NCBI GenBank assembly: GCA_038207625.1
Contig: JBBQZO010000002.1
Coordinates: forward strand, 186,001-250,000
Direction: 5' to 3'
DNA length: 64,000 nt
Source: JBBQZO01 sp038207625
GTDB lineage: Bacteria; Pseudomonadota; Gammaproteobacteria; Burkholderiales; Burkholderiaceae_D
The number at the start of each line of letters is the position of its first letter. Within the stretch, counting starts at the first letter, position 1. Shown here in pieces: positions 24,845-33,344 of this stretch. The notes under the pieces were generated by a model, which had not been told where the DNA came from, made no database searches, and was given only the letters and a program-made list of their open reading frames with translations. Made by a program: the position numbers and the translations under genes.

Positions 24845-25867
24845 ATGACCGTACTCCCATTCAAGCATCGACAAGCAGTCGAGAAGCCCAAAGCTAAAAA
24901 ATCCATCCGCGCCAAGCTTAAGCTGGAGCAGCTTCCTGTCGCCCCTACCACCGGCTTTTACCTGGAAGACGCCGTTCGCGGCCGGCTTATTATTGGCGAG
25001 CACACAATCGAGTCGCTCGACGGCAACCAGCTTGGCCTGGCCGCCTTTGTCGCCAATGTCGGCTCCATCGAAGTGAGCGCCCCCAGCCTGGCCGGCGAAG
25101 TCATTGTCCTGTCGGGCAGTCGCGAGGCACCGGCGGAACTAAACAACTTGGAGCGAGTAGCCGGCAAGAGCATGAAGGCAAAGCGCCAACGGGCCGAATA
25201 CTGGTTCCTTAAACGACTGCACGTCGTTCTCCATTCCGCGCGCAATTCGAAACGAGCGGTCCAAGGCTCGCTCGACGGCTGGGAGCGTGAAAAGCTAGCA
25301 TACGCCGCGGCCTTAGTTCCCTTGGAGCTGCGCATCAATAGCAAGTTCGCGCGCCCACCCGGCTACAAAGTAGACGGCAGCCCTTTGACGGCAAAAGGTA
25401 TCGAACAGGCCGCCCGCAATCACCGCGTCCTCAGCGCGTTCAATGCGAACAACTCTGCCTTCAACATCGACATTTCGTGGGACCACATCTCCCGCAGCAC
25501 GAGTCCGCACGGGCCAGTTGCCATTAACGGCCCGGCCTACTTGGCGGTGCAGAAGATGCTGCTGAAGTGGCAGTTCCCGCGCATGCCGACGAGCTACGCC
25601 GAGCTGTGGATGTCGTATCAATACTGCCTGGACCTCGAGCTGCTGCTTGTCGCGCCGTTCGGCGGCGAGGTCGACCCGGAATGGGTGAAGTCGCACAGTG
25701 CCGCGCTCCTCGCATCTTATCCGGAAATGCAAGACCTTTTCGAGGCGTGCGTTGCTAAAGATGCCCCCGCCATTGGGGCGCGGCAGCAGCAACGCGACTG
25801 GATGGCCACCCTGTCCGCCTATTTCGTCGAGACTCCGGCAGATGAGATGGATGTGGATGAGCAGTAG
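24845..25867 (+). CDS. Unknown protein of the integrated element
   Basis: This is a 340-residue soluble protein with a basic N-terminus (MTVLPFKHRQAVEKPKAKKS). Recognisable stretches include VRGRLIIGEHTIESLDGNQL, KSMKAKRQRAEYWFLKRLHV, VQGSLDGWEREKLAYAAALV and a C-terminal region LWMSYQYCLDLELLLVAPFG. It ends in an acidic tail (DEMDVDEQ). No catalytic motif, signal peptide or membrane helix is visible. I cannot assign a family. It may be an accessory or cargo gene of the element, lying between the vapE module and the integrase. Confidence 0.72.
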   Translation: MTVLPFKHRQAVEKPKAKKSIRAKLKLEQLPVAPTTGFYLEDAVRGRLIIGEHTIESLDGNQLGLAAFVANVGSIEVSAPSLAGEVIVLSGSREAPAELNNLERVAGKSMKAKRQRAEYWFLKRLHVVLHSARNSKRAVQGSLDGWEREKLAYAAALVPLELRINSKFARPPGYKVDGSPLTAKGIEQAARNHRVLSAFNANNSAFNIDISWDHISRSTSPHGPVAINGPAYLAVQKMLLKWQFPRMPTSYAELWMSYQYCLDLELLLVAPFGGEVDPEWVKSHSAALLASYPEMQDLFEACVAKDAPAIGARQQQRDWMATLSAYFVETPADEMDVDEQ

Positions 25868-26022
25868 CACCCCGACAGGCGCAAGAGTTCTTTCTTTCGA
25901 ACAGGCCCTTGCTCGCAAAAACGCAAGCATGCCCCGTGCCTCGCCGCCGTTCGAGCTGGAGCCGAGCGCCGAGTCCACCTGGAACGCATCAGCATGCCGT
26001 TGTTCGCAAACAGGCAGCGAAA

Positions 26023-26505
26023 TCATATGGAGGAGGCAAAGTCCTTTGCATCGTCCAGAAAGAATCGGAGCTGCTTGACGTGTGCTTTGCCCCCCCTACG
26101 CATTGCGCGACGGGTCGCAGAGCAGGGCATGTTGGCGGGGTGGTTTTCGTCGAGGTGGCGGTCATAGTCTCGCTCGCCAGTGTAGTTGGCTTCGAGCTCT
26201 AAAGTTTGAACCACTACATGCCCATCGGAGATGCAAGACGCAGCCCAGAGAAGGTCTCGGGGGGCGATGTCACGGGACAATACGAACATGGCGTCGACAT
26301 CACCAAACTCGCTCGGCGTAATTTTCCTATAGGATGCGGCAAATTCGCTTATCGCAGCGCAGAATAGTTGGGCGTCTCTCAGGCACTCAGCACGAAATTT
26401 GTACCGTGCTCCGGTCACGCCGCCGCCGGCTGTGGACGCAAGAAACGTGGACATCGCCTTCATCTCCGCCTGAATTTGCATCGAGACGTGGTTTGAGTAA
26501 TTCAT
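26023..26505 (-). CDS. Unknown protein
   Basis: This 160-residue protein starts MNYSNHVSMQIQAEMKAMST. It reads as a helical soluble protein with LRDAQLFCAAISEFAASYRK, APRDLLWAASCISDGHVVVQ and a basic C-terminal part (ATRRAMRRGGKAHVKQLRFF). The ATG at 26505 is chosen over an upstream in-frame start because the extension is Cys/Arg-rich; neither has a strong ribosome site. No family recognised. It is divergent from the gene at 26880. Confidence 0.6.
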   Translation of the reverse strand: MNYSNHVSMQIQAEMKAMSTFLASTAGGGVTGARYKFRAECLRDAQLFCAAISEFAASYRKITPSEFGDVDAMFVLSRDIAPRDLLWAASCISDGHVVVQTLELEANYTGERDYDRHLDENHPANMPCSATRRAMRRGGKAHVKQLRFFLDDAKDFASSI

Positions 26506-26879
26506 GGTCAGATACCGTTCGCGTTGGTTAGCTCTGCCGAGGAGGCGCAAGCTGTCAGTTAAGCAGTCACAGACTGGACTTTGGAAGGCGACTTGAACGA
26601 TTGCAGAATTGAAGCCCATCCACCTAGTAGTCACCGGGTTTTAAATTCCATGAATTCTCTGGCGACGGTAGGGTTCGCCAGCATGTCCATGTGCTGCGCA
26701 CGGGGCAGCCGGGCACAAGCAGCGTCACATGGATGCAAGGTCGAGATATACTGGTACCAAGACCTGCGCGGCGAAACGATAAAAAACCAAAGAACCGTCC
26801 GCTCGGAAAGCACGCGTTTTTTGCAGACAAAGGTGTGTCGAATTGGGGGATTACCCCATCGCTAAAAACGGAGGCAGTG
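26506..26879. other. Divergent intergenic region
   Basis: No gene is supported. It should hold the promoters of the two divergent unknown genes. The right end has a GGAGG ribosome site for the gene at 26880. I see no convincing paired -35/-10 elements. Confidence 0.4.
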
Positions 26880-27389
26880 ATGTGGTCAGATGATGAATTA
26901 AAGCGCGCGGAGCACGAAGACATCGTAGGCCAACGAGTGCTGGAGGAAGCACGCAACCGCCCTCCTCGCCCGATGTCGACGCCGGAATCAATCGCGGCTG
27001 GGAACGCGGCAATGGCGGAGGGAAGATTGAAAGCCGCTGAGACACTGGCGCGTCGGATTGAAAACAAAGAACTGCTGACGTCGGCAGAGCTGCAGCGCGC
27101 CCTCGGAATGGACCAGGCTGAGCTTGATTACACGGTTGCGGCGAACCGACTGTTTTCCGTCGAAGGGCCGGGCGGAGAGCCCTACTACCCAGCGTTTTAT
27201 GCGGATGCCGACGCGGACAGGTCAGCTCTCGAAAGGGTGACGCAAGAACTACGTGACGTGCCGGCGGCGTCGAAATACCACTTCTTCGTAAGCAAGCGCA
27301 CGAGCCTCGGCGAGACGCCAGTCGAGGCACTAAGGCGTGGACGACTTGCTGAAGTATTGCAAACAGCGAGTGGCTTCGCGAGTACCTAA
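26880..27389 (+). CDS. Unknown protein with antitoxin-like C-terminus
   Basis: This 169-residue protein starts MWSDDELKRAEHEDIVGQRV after a strong GGAGG ribosome site; the longer in-frame extension is rejected. The middle has a helix-turn-helix-like stretch (LLTSAELQRALGMDQAEL). The C-terminus, FFVSKRTSLGETPVEALRRG followed by RLAEVLQTASGF, resembles the toxin-binding end of Xre/MbcA/ParS antitoxins, where (L)GG(K/R)TP-x-EALR precedes a final helix. No RES-type toxin gene follows, however; next comes a non-coding stretch and the convergent integrase. Similar standalone proteins occur in many betaproteobacteria, so the antitoxin role is only a suggestion. Confidence 0.68.
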   Translation: MWSDDELKRAEHEDIVGQRVLEEARNRPPRPMSTPESIAAGNAAMAEGRLKAAETLARRIENKELLTSAELQRALGMDQAELDYTVAANRLFSVEGPGGEPYYPAFYADADADRSALERVTQELRDVPAASKYHFFVSKRTSLGETPVEALRRGRLAEVLQTASGFAST

Positions 27390-27717
27390 TTGTGGCCAGG
27401 TTGGGGCGACAGCTAAACAAACGTACTATCGAATTTGTTCGCCGCCCCAACGCTACCCTCCGTTGGCGACCCGCAGGGGGCCTACATTGGCGCGGATACT
27501 CGGACGCCCCCCCCCCCCGCATCAGAATGGCCTCAGAATGCATTCACAGGCGCTCTGAACGCGCCCAAGGGCGCGGGGCGAGCGCTGCCAAGGTGCGTCG
27601 ATTAGGGGGCGTTATATAGCGCGTCTGTGAGCCGCTCGACCTTCTTCCGGACGAATCGCATCGCTGTTTTTTGGTGAAAACCCGGGCGCTGCTCAATTTC
27701 AAAAAGATGAACGCAAC
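27390..27717. other. Intergenic region with a 12-C tract
   Basis: No gene is supported. The stretch lies between the convergent ends of the gene at 26880 and the integrase. It contains an uninterrupted run of twelve C at 27507-27518, which would be prone to slippage and to sequencing error. Confidence 0.5.
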
Positions 27718-29472
27718 TTAAGTCTTCCGCCAATCGTCGAATGGTACCGGGAATTTGATATCAGTGAAGTCCAATTTCTCGAGATACGGAAGCAACGATG
27801 CGGGCTTGTACCCACGGCCGTAAGCGCCTTCGCTGCCCACATCGCGGACGAACTGTCGGTCAGCATCTCGAGACAGCTTTCGGCCGGACAGGAACTGCCC
27901 AAGGCCCGCTGGCCAGACGCCGATGGCCTGGGAGTCTCGGATGCGGTCTTCGAACTGGTGGCGGAAGCTATGGTAAGCGTATCCGCTACCGAACTTCAGC
28001 GTGTCGCGCACATACCGCAGAAAGGCTTGTTCGAACGCGCGCCCCCAGACGGGGCTCTTGCCGCCAGGTTCTGGCACTGACGACCCGAATAAAGGCGCAG
28101 CGGAACCGAAGGCTTTCCGGTGCTCCGCGACAAACTTTGCAAAGCCCAACTCAATCAACTTAGGGTGGACCGGAATCGTGCGATGCACACTCGAATTCTT
28201 GAGGTTTCGGGTCGGTAACGCTACTGCAACGCTGTCCATAGATTCGACCGATTTCTTCGCGTCAGCACTTTCATCGGGGGTTTCAGTTTGGAATTTGAAG
28301 CACAAAACGCCATCAATTTCCAGAATATCGCCAGTCATCAGCTGCAGGACCTCGCGAATCCGGGACCCATGTAACTGACCAATGAGCGGAGCGAAATACC
28401 GAACAGCCAAATCGTCGCGCAGTTTGCCGATGAAATGGGTCGAGTGTGGCTTGTACCATTCGGACACAAACAACGTATTTACGTGATGACCCAAAAAAGC
28501 GTAGCGAGGCTTTAGCCGACTCTTGCGGTCAGCCTCAGACAGCGTTGGCATCCTTTCCAACGTCGCGACGGGATTGGCGTTAGTCATTAGCGACCGAGTA
28601 CGAGCAAGTGCAAAAATCTCGCTTAACGACCGCTTGCCATGGTTATTGGCATAGTCTTGAGACCAATAGTCATCCTTGGAAAACAGTCTGTCCGCAAAGA
28701 ACTTGTAAATGTCATTGGAAACAACTTCGTCTAGGAAAACGTCCCCCTTGAACAGCACAAACCTATTCCATATGGCCAGTGCCATGGTCACCGGCTTCTT
28801 CCCTACAGTGGTAGATTTGTGTTCGAGGAAGTACGTGTTCATCTCCGACAGTCTGGTGCCGACCGGCGCGGAATACTTCGACACCTCAGGGTCGTCTCCC
28901 CGATTGCGCGCGGCAATGAACTCTTGCGCAGTCTTTTCGGCCTTGGCAAACGCACGCACAAGTGTCGGAAATTCGGGGTCGGATGGCTCAATCTCATGGC
29001 CCAGCTGGTTGCACCATTCGAGCACATCAGCTACAACATCATGCCACTTGTTCGAGCCTTTCGCCTGAGCCAAGATGCTCCTCATGGCGGCATCAGTGTA
29101 GCGACAAAATGTTTCCATGGCGGCTAGGTCGTCCCCGTTGAGGCCTTCGTCGCTGTGACGTTCCCAGTCGTCGGTTGCGCACCACGATGCGAGCCGCGCA
29201 CCAGCGATTTGCTGAATGAGGCTGGAACTTAAAACCGTGAACACGGCCGCATTGGCCGCCGGCTTCGAATTGAGTAAAGCAAGCCACTCCAGACGTTTGT
29301 CAGCAATGATTTTGGCACCAATTGCCTTGGCTTTTTCGCGGTCGGCTGTCCCTGTAGACTTGCGAAAATCGTGCTCGGATTTTGGAATGAGGCGCCGAAC
29401 GGCAGTCGGGGCAACGAGCCGGACATGGAAATTCCGACTACGGCCGTCCTTACGGAGCGATATATATTGCAT
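27718..29472 (-). CDS. Tyrosine recombinase/integrase of the element
   Basis: This 584-residue site-specific recombinase probably inserted the element at the adjacent tRNA-Ser. The C-terminal catalytic domain shows the first Arg in LHGSRIREVL, the HxxR motif in YHSFRHQFEDR and the nucleophile Tyr most likely in EGAYGRGY, followed by the family-typical tail SLLPYLEKLDF. A long N-terminal DNA-binding part (about 300 residues) resembles large phage-type integrases. The ATG at 29472 (MQYISLRKDGRSRNFHVRL) is chosen because the upstream extension to 29556 runs towards the tRNA and lacks a ribosome site. It starts 100 bases from the tRNA 3' end, the usual layout for tRNA-targeted elements. Confidence 0.92.
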   Translation of the reverse strand: MQYISLRKDGRSRNFHVRLVAPTAVRRLIPKSEHDFRKSTGTADREKAKAIGAKIIADKRLEWLALLNSKPAANAAVFTVLSSSLIQQIAGARLASWCATDDWERHSDEGLNGDDLAAMETFCRYTDAAMRSILAQAKGSNKWHDVVADVLEWCNQLGHEIEPSDPEFPTLVRAFAKAEKTAQEFIAARNRGDDPEVSKYSAPVGTRLSEMNTYFLEHKSTTVGKKPVTMALAIWNRFVLFKGDVFLDEVVSNDIYKFFADRLFSKDDYWSQDYANNHGKRSLSEIFALARTRSLMTNANPVATLERMPTLSEADRKSRLKPRYAFLGHHVNTLFVSEWYKPHSTHFIGKLRDDLAVRYFAPLIGQLHGSRIREVLQLMTGDILEIDGVLCFKFQTETPDESADAKKSVESMDSVAVALPTRNLKNSSVHRTIPVHPKLIELGFAKFVAEHRKAFGSAAPLFGSSVPEPGGKSPVWGRAFEQAFLRYVRDTLKFGSGYAYHSFRHQFEDRIRDSQAIGVWPAGLGQFLSGRKLSRDADRQFVRDVGSEGAYGRGYKPASLLPYLEKLDFTDIKFPVPFDDWRKT

Positions 29473-29550
29473 TGTGTTTTCCGCATCTGTGTCACACAGC
29501 TTTGTCACACCTGCCTCCAAAAATGACTTCAGAAACAGTAATATACGGAA

Positions 29551-29574
29551 AATCAAGCACTTAGTGTTGCTTGG
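29551..29574 (-). terminator. Hairpin after tRNA-Ser, within the presumed attachment region
   Basis: Read on the minus strand, CAAGCA and TGCTTG pair around an 8-base loop directly after the tRNA CCA end, followed by ATTTT. It can terminate the tRNA transcript. The tRNA 3' end and this junction are where an attR-type site would be expected; no matching attL was found in the window. Confidence 0.5.
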
Positions 29575-29661
29575 CGGAAGCGGTGAGATTCGAACTCACG
29601 AACAGTGTAACCCGTCGCCAGTTTTCAAGACTGGTGCCTTCAACCGCTCGGCCACGCTTCC
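29572..29661 (-). tRNA. tRNA-Ser (anticodon UGA)
   Basis: The 90-base class II tRNA starts GGAAGCG and ends CGCTTCC-G-CCA with CCA encoded. The acceptor stem pairs 29655-29661 with 29576-29582. The anticodon loop CTTGAAA is at 29623-29629, with TGA at 29625-29627 on the minus strand. A long variable arm and a TTCGAAT T-loop are present. Its 3' end faces the integrase gene. Confidence 0.95.
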
Positions 29662-29721
29662 TGCAGACCCGCATTATACATACATCAGTGTTGCATGGGC
29701 AGACCCGGCAGCGTCCAGAAC

Positions 29722-31782
29722 TCAGTCGCCCCGCGCCAGGTTCAGGCGCAACATCTGTTCAAACTCGGTCGCCGGCAGCGGGCGCGAAAACAAATAGCCC
29801 TGCACCTCGTCGCAGCCGGAGCTTTTCAGGAAGGCCAGCTGGGCGGCCGTCTCGACGCCCTCGGCGATCACCTTGTGCTTGAGCTGCTGGCCAATGCTGA
29901 TGATGGTGCTGGCGATGGCGCAGTCGTTGCTGTCGCCCGGTATCCCGGTGGTGAACGAGCGGTCGATTTTCAAGGTGTCGATCGGGAAGCGCTTCAGGTA
30001 CGACAGGCTGGAGTAGCCGGTGCCGAAGTCGTCCAGCGACAGCGCCACGCCCAGCGCCGTGATGCGGTCCATGATGGTGATCACGCGCTCGATGTTGTGC
30101 ATCAGCGTGCTCTCGGTGATTTCCAGTTCCAGCCACGACGGGTCGAGCTCGTAACGCGCCAGCATCGCCGTCACGCGGCCCGGCAAGGCCGAGGTGAATT
30201 CGCGCGCCGACACGTTCACCGCCAGTCGGAACGGCGCAATGCCGGCGCGCTGCCAGCGCTGCGCCTGCGCGCACGCTGCCTCCAGCACCCATTCGCCCAC
30301 CTGCACCACCAGGCCGGTCGATTCGGCCAGCGGAATGAATTCTGCCGGCGGCACCAGCCCGCGCTCGGGATGGCACCAGCGCACCAGCGCCTCGGCGCCG
30401 ATGATGCGTCCACTGCCGATGTCGAATTTTGGCTGATAGTGCAGCAGCAACTGGCCGTGCCCGAGCGCGTGGCGCAGGCCCGATTCGATGCGCATGCGTT
30501 CCTGCATGCCCACGTTCATGTCCTGGCTGTAGAAGGCCACGCTGTCGTCCTCGCCGTCGCCACCCAGCTTGGCGCGCGCCATCGCGATGTCGGCCTGGCG
30601 CAGCAGCGTTTCAGCGTCGCCGCCGTCCTGCGGATAGACCGAGATGCCGATCGAGGCGCCCACCCGCAAGTCGTGGCCGTCGATCAGGAAGGGCTCGAGC
30701 AATGCCGCCAGCAGCTTCTGGGCCACCGTGCTTGCCTCGTAGTGCTGGCTGATGTCGAACAGGCCGACGGCGAACTCGTCGCCCGACAGGCGCGCCACCA
30801 CGTCCTGCTCGCGCAGCGCGGCGCGAAAGCGTTGCGCCACCTGGCTGAGCAACTCATCGCCGACGCGCCGGCCCAAGGTATCGTTGATCAGCTTGAAGCG
30901 GTTCAGGTCGATGAACAGCACGCAGCCATGCATCTTGCTGCGCTGGGCCACCGTCAGCGCCTGGTCGACCAGCTTGGTGAGCAGCGAGCGGTTGGGCAGG
31001 CCCGTCAGCGCATCGTAATAGGCCAGGTGGTGCAGGCGCTCCTCGGCGAGCTTGCGTTCGGTGATGTCGGTCAGGTAGGCCACCAGGCCGATCGGGCGCT
31101 CTTCCAGGTCGCGCAGCGGCGACAGCGACAAGCTGGCCCAGATGATCTCGCCGGATTTTTTGCGCCGCCGCACTTCCATCATGCGCCCGCCCTGCTCCAT
31201 GAAGGCGTCCGGAAAAGCGGTGTCCTCGTCTTCGTACAAGAACAGGATGTTGCGCCCGATCGCTTCGAGCGCCGTATAGCCGAACAACTGCTCAGCGCCG
31301 CGGTTCCAGCTGGTGATGTAACCGGTGTTATCCATCGTCAACACCGACTCGTGAATCTGGTCAAGGATCTGCGATTGGCGCGCCAGTTGCGCTTCGACCT
31401 GCACGTACGCATGCGTCGAGCGCTGCGCCAGCGAATGCACTTGCAGCAGGCTGGCGGTCAGGCTGGCCAGGCCGGCCAGCCGTGCGCGATCGTCGGCGTC
31501 ATAATCGCTGCGTCCGCCCACCTGATAGCGGCCAAACTGCTGGCCTTCGGCGGCGACCGGCTGGATCAGCCGCTGGTGTGGTGCCAGCCATGGCGCGCTG
31601 ATCGGCGCCAATGCGCCATCCTGCGCAGGATCGTGCGCCACGAAACAGCCCAGCGGGCTGCCCATCAGGGCGCGCGCGATGCGTCCCAGCTCATCGGCCA
31701 ATCCAGCGCCGCGCAGACGCAGCACCGCTTCGCACACTGCTGCGCTGCTGCTCATGAAGTCGGCGACCGGACGGACCAGCAT
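29722..31782 (-). CDS. PAS-GGDEF-EAL cyclic-di-GMP protein
   Basis: This 686-residue cytoplasmic signalling protein has an N-terminal region of about 140 residues without clear motifs. A PAS domain follows at about 150-260 (SVLTMDNTGYITSWNRGAEQ, ending in LTDITERK), then a GGDEF domain at about 275-430 and an EAL domain at about 440-680. The GGDEF signature reads RLSGDEF, with an REQD I-site-like motif five residues before it; SGDEF variants can be active, so cyclase activity is uncertain. The EAL signature GAEALVRW and the DDFGTGYSS motif are intact, so phosphodiesterase activity is likely. The ATG at 31782 is chosen because it lies two bases after the stop of the HDOD gene, suggesting coupling. 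Confidence 0.93.
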   Translation of the reverse strand: MLVRPVADFMSSSAAVCEAVLRLRGAGLADELGRIARALMGSPLGCFVAHDPAQDGALAPISAPWLAPHQRLIQPVAAEGQQFGRYQVGGRSDYDADDRARLAGLASLTASLLQVHSLAQRSTHAYVQVEAQLARQSQILDQIHESVLTMDNTGYITSWNRGAEQLFGYTALEAIGRNILFLYEDEDTAFPDAFMEQGGRMMEVRRRKKSGEIIWASLSLSPLRDLEERPIGLVAYLTDITERKLAEERLHHLAYYDALTGLPNRSLLTKLVDQALTVAQRSKMHGCVLFIDLNRFKLINDTLGRRVGDELLSQVAQRFRAALREQDVVARLSGDEFAVGLFDISQHYEASTVAQKLLAALLEPFLIDGHDLRVGASIGISVYPQDGGDAETLLRQADIAMARAKLGGDGEDDSVAFYSQDMNVGMQERMRIESGLRHALGHGQLLLHYQPKFDIGSGRIIGAEALVRWCHPERGLVPPAEFIPLAESTGLVVQVGEWVLEAACAQAQRWQRAGIAPFRLAVNVSAREFTSALPGRVTAMLARYELDPSWLELEITESTLMHNIERVITIMDRITALGVALSLDDFGTGYSSLSYLKRFPIDTLKIDRSFTTGIPGDSNDCAIASTIISIGQQLKHKVIAEGVETAAQLAFLKSSGCDEVQGYLFSRPLPATEFEQMLRLNLARGD

Positions 31783-31784
31783 GC

Positions 31785-32942
31785 TTACACGTCCCGACTG
31801 AGCTGAATGGCCCATTGGCACGCTTGCAGCAAGCCGCGCCAATAGGTGTCGGGACTGACCTCGGCGTCGGCCAGCAGTGTCGCAGTGAGTTCAGGTGCCT
31901 GCACCAGTGTCAGCAGCCGTCCCAACGGGCCCGCTTGCGTCAGCAGCGCCTGTGTCACCTGATCGTCAAGACTGAGCGCGCCGACGATCTCGGCCATCGG
32001 CAGGCCAAACAGCACATCGAGCAGCGAAAACACGCCGATCATGAAGGCCATGTCCTGCTGTCCGCGGTCGCCCCCATTCAGGCGGCACAGCGCTTCCATG
32101 TGCGCCGCGCGCAGCGCCGCCAGCGGCAGCAGCGCGTTCGGCAAGCCGCCCTCGTCCTGGCGCGCGTACAGCAGCAATTGCAGCCAGCGTTGCAGCTGGC
32201 GCCGGCCCAGCAGGCCGATCGCCTGGCCGAAGCTCGAGATCGGCATCGCTTGCGCGAATGCGGCCGAATTGACCAGTTTTAACAAGTGGTAGGACAGCGC
32301 CGGGTCCTGTTTCAGCAAACTCTCCAGTTCGCGCGTCTCGGCGTCGCGCCCCAGCAGGTCCAGCAGCGCCAGCAGGCGCTTGCGCGCACCGCTGTCTTGC
32401 GCCGCCACGGCCGGATCGACCTGCAGCGGGTAACGGCCGCTGAACCAGTTGAAACCGGCGGTGAGGCATTCCCGGTAACGCGCGTCGGTGTCGACCCGGC
32501 GCGCCAGATGGGGGCCGTCCAGCGGCGCCAGCGAGTGCGCCATCGGCGCCGCCGCGAAACAATCGAGCGAGCGGGGGCGCACCGCCACGGCAGTGCGCTG
32601 CTCGCTGAGCAAACGGTAGCCCTGTTGCTGTAACTGCTGGCAGCGCGCCAGCGCGCGCGGCTCGTCGAGCGCGCCCACGCCGACGCTGAAGATGACGCGC
32701 TTGGCCGGCAGCAAAGCGGTCAGCGCATCGTCCAGTGCCAGCGGATCGGGCAGCGGCACCACGCAGTCGAGCGGCGCGATCGACTCCAGCAGCACCGGGT
32801 CGGCAAACAGCGTCTGCAGTGCGGCCATCGCCTCATCGGGTGCGCCCGGGAACGCGAACAACAGCGCCACCCACTCGTTGCGCGCGTTCGCGACGGCGCT
32901 TAACGCGACCAGTGGAAACAGGCTGGGGACGGATACAGACAT
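31785..32942 (-). CDS. HDOD signalling protein with degenerate EAL-like N-terminus
   Basis: This 385-residue protein resembles the YuxH group. The C-terminal HDOD domain (about 175-370) is visible in LESLLKQDPALSYHLLKLVN and AIGLLGRRQLQRWLQLLLYA. The N-terminal part (VPLPDPLALDDALTALLPAK, then a RCQQLQQQGYRLL helix) looks like an EAL fold without the catalytic signature, so it is probably a sensor rather than an enzyme. The same frame stays open far upstream because of the GC bias; the ATG at 32942 gives the expected length and N-terminus. It is co-transcribed with the EAL protein downstream and divergent from the hybrid kinase. Confidence 0.88.
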   Translation of the reverse strand: MSVSVPSLFPLVALSAVANARNEWVALLFAFPGAPDEAMAALQTLFADPVLLESIAPLDCVVPLPDPLALDDALTALLPAKRVIFSVGVGALDEPRALARCQQLQQQGYRLLSEQRTAVAVRPRSLDCFAAAPMAHSLAPLDGPHLARRVDTDARYRECLTAGFNWFSGRYPLQVDPAVAAQDSGARKRLLALLDLLGRDAETRELESLLKQDPALSYHLLKLVNSAAFAQAMPISSFGQAIGLLGRRQLQRWLQLLLYARQDEGGLPNALLPLAALRAAHMEALCRLNGGDRGQQDMAFMIGVFSLLDVLFGLPMAEIVGALSLDDQVTQALLTQAGPLGRLLTLVQAPELTATLLADAEVSPDTYWRGLLQACQWAIQLSRDV

Positions 32943-33344
32943 CGTGTTCTCGCAGAAGGCAATGGGCGCAATAGTAGTGTAACTATTGATAGAAGGCAAC
33001 CATTTGCTGAGGTCGGCAGACGCTCTGGCATAGACGGAAACCTCTAGCGTAACAGGCAGACAAGGTTTCCGCGCGTTTGCTTGGCACCGGCGCGACGTGA
33101 CGCGCGCGGACACGGCGCGCGCCCCCGTGCACGCGGCACGCGCGAAGTTCCTGCACCGCCCGCCGTGTCGTTGACTCTGGTCAACGCCGTGGCAAAAGTT
33201 AAAGCTTATATTTTTCCTACTGGAACTCGTGACACGCGCTCCGTGCACGCTGCGCCGCGTGCACCGCGTCCCGGCCACAAGCGCGCCCTGAACGGGCGTC
33301 AGCGCAGCGACGCCCCGGTCACCGACGCGTTTACCAGAAAAACC
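32943..33344. other. Divergent promoter region with a perfect palindrome
   Basis: No gene is supported. CGTTGAC-TCTG-GTCAACG (33169-33186) is an 18-base inverted repeat of operator type, 160 bases before the hybrid kinase start. It is followed by an AT-rich stretch (33190-33225) where a promoter for the kinase could lie. The binding protein is unknown. Confidence 0.5.

Noticed and set aside
29695..31806. 703-codon plus-strand frame opposite the GGDEF-EAL gene
   Set aside because: It is a shadow of the EAL gene with high GC and Gln/His/Arg-rich product; the opposite strand shows all domain motifs.
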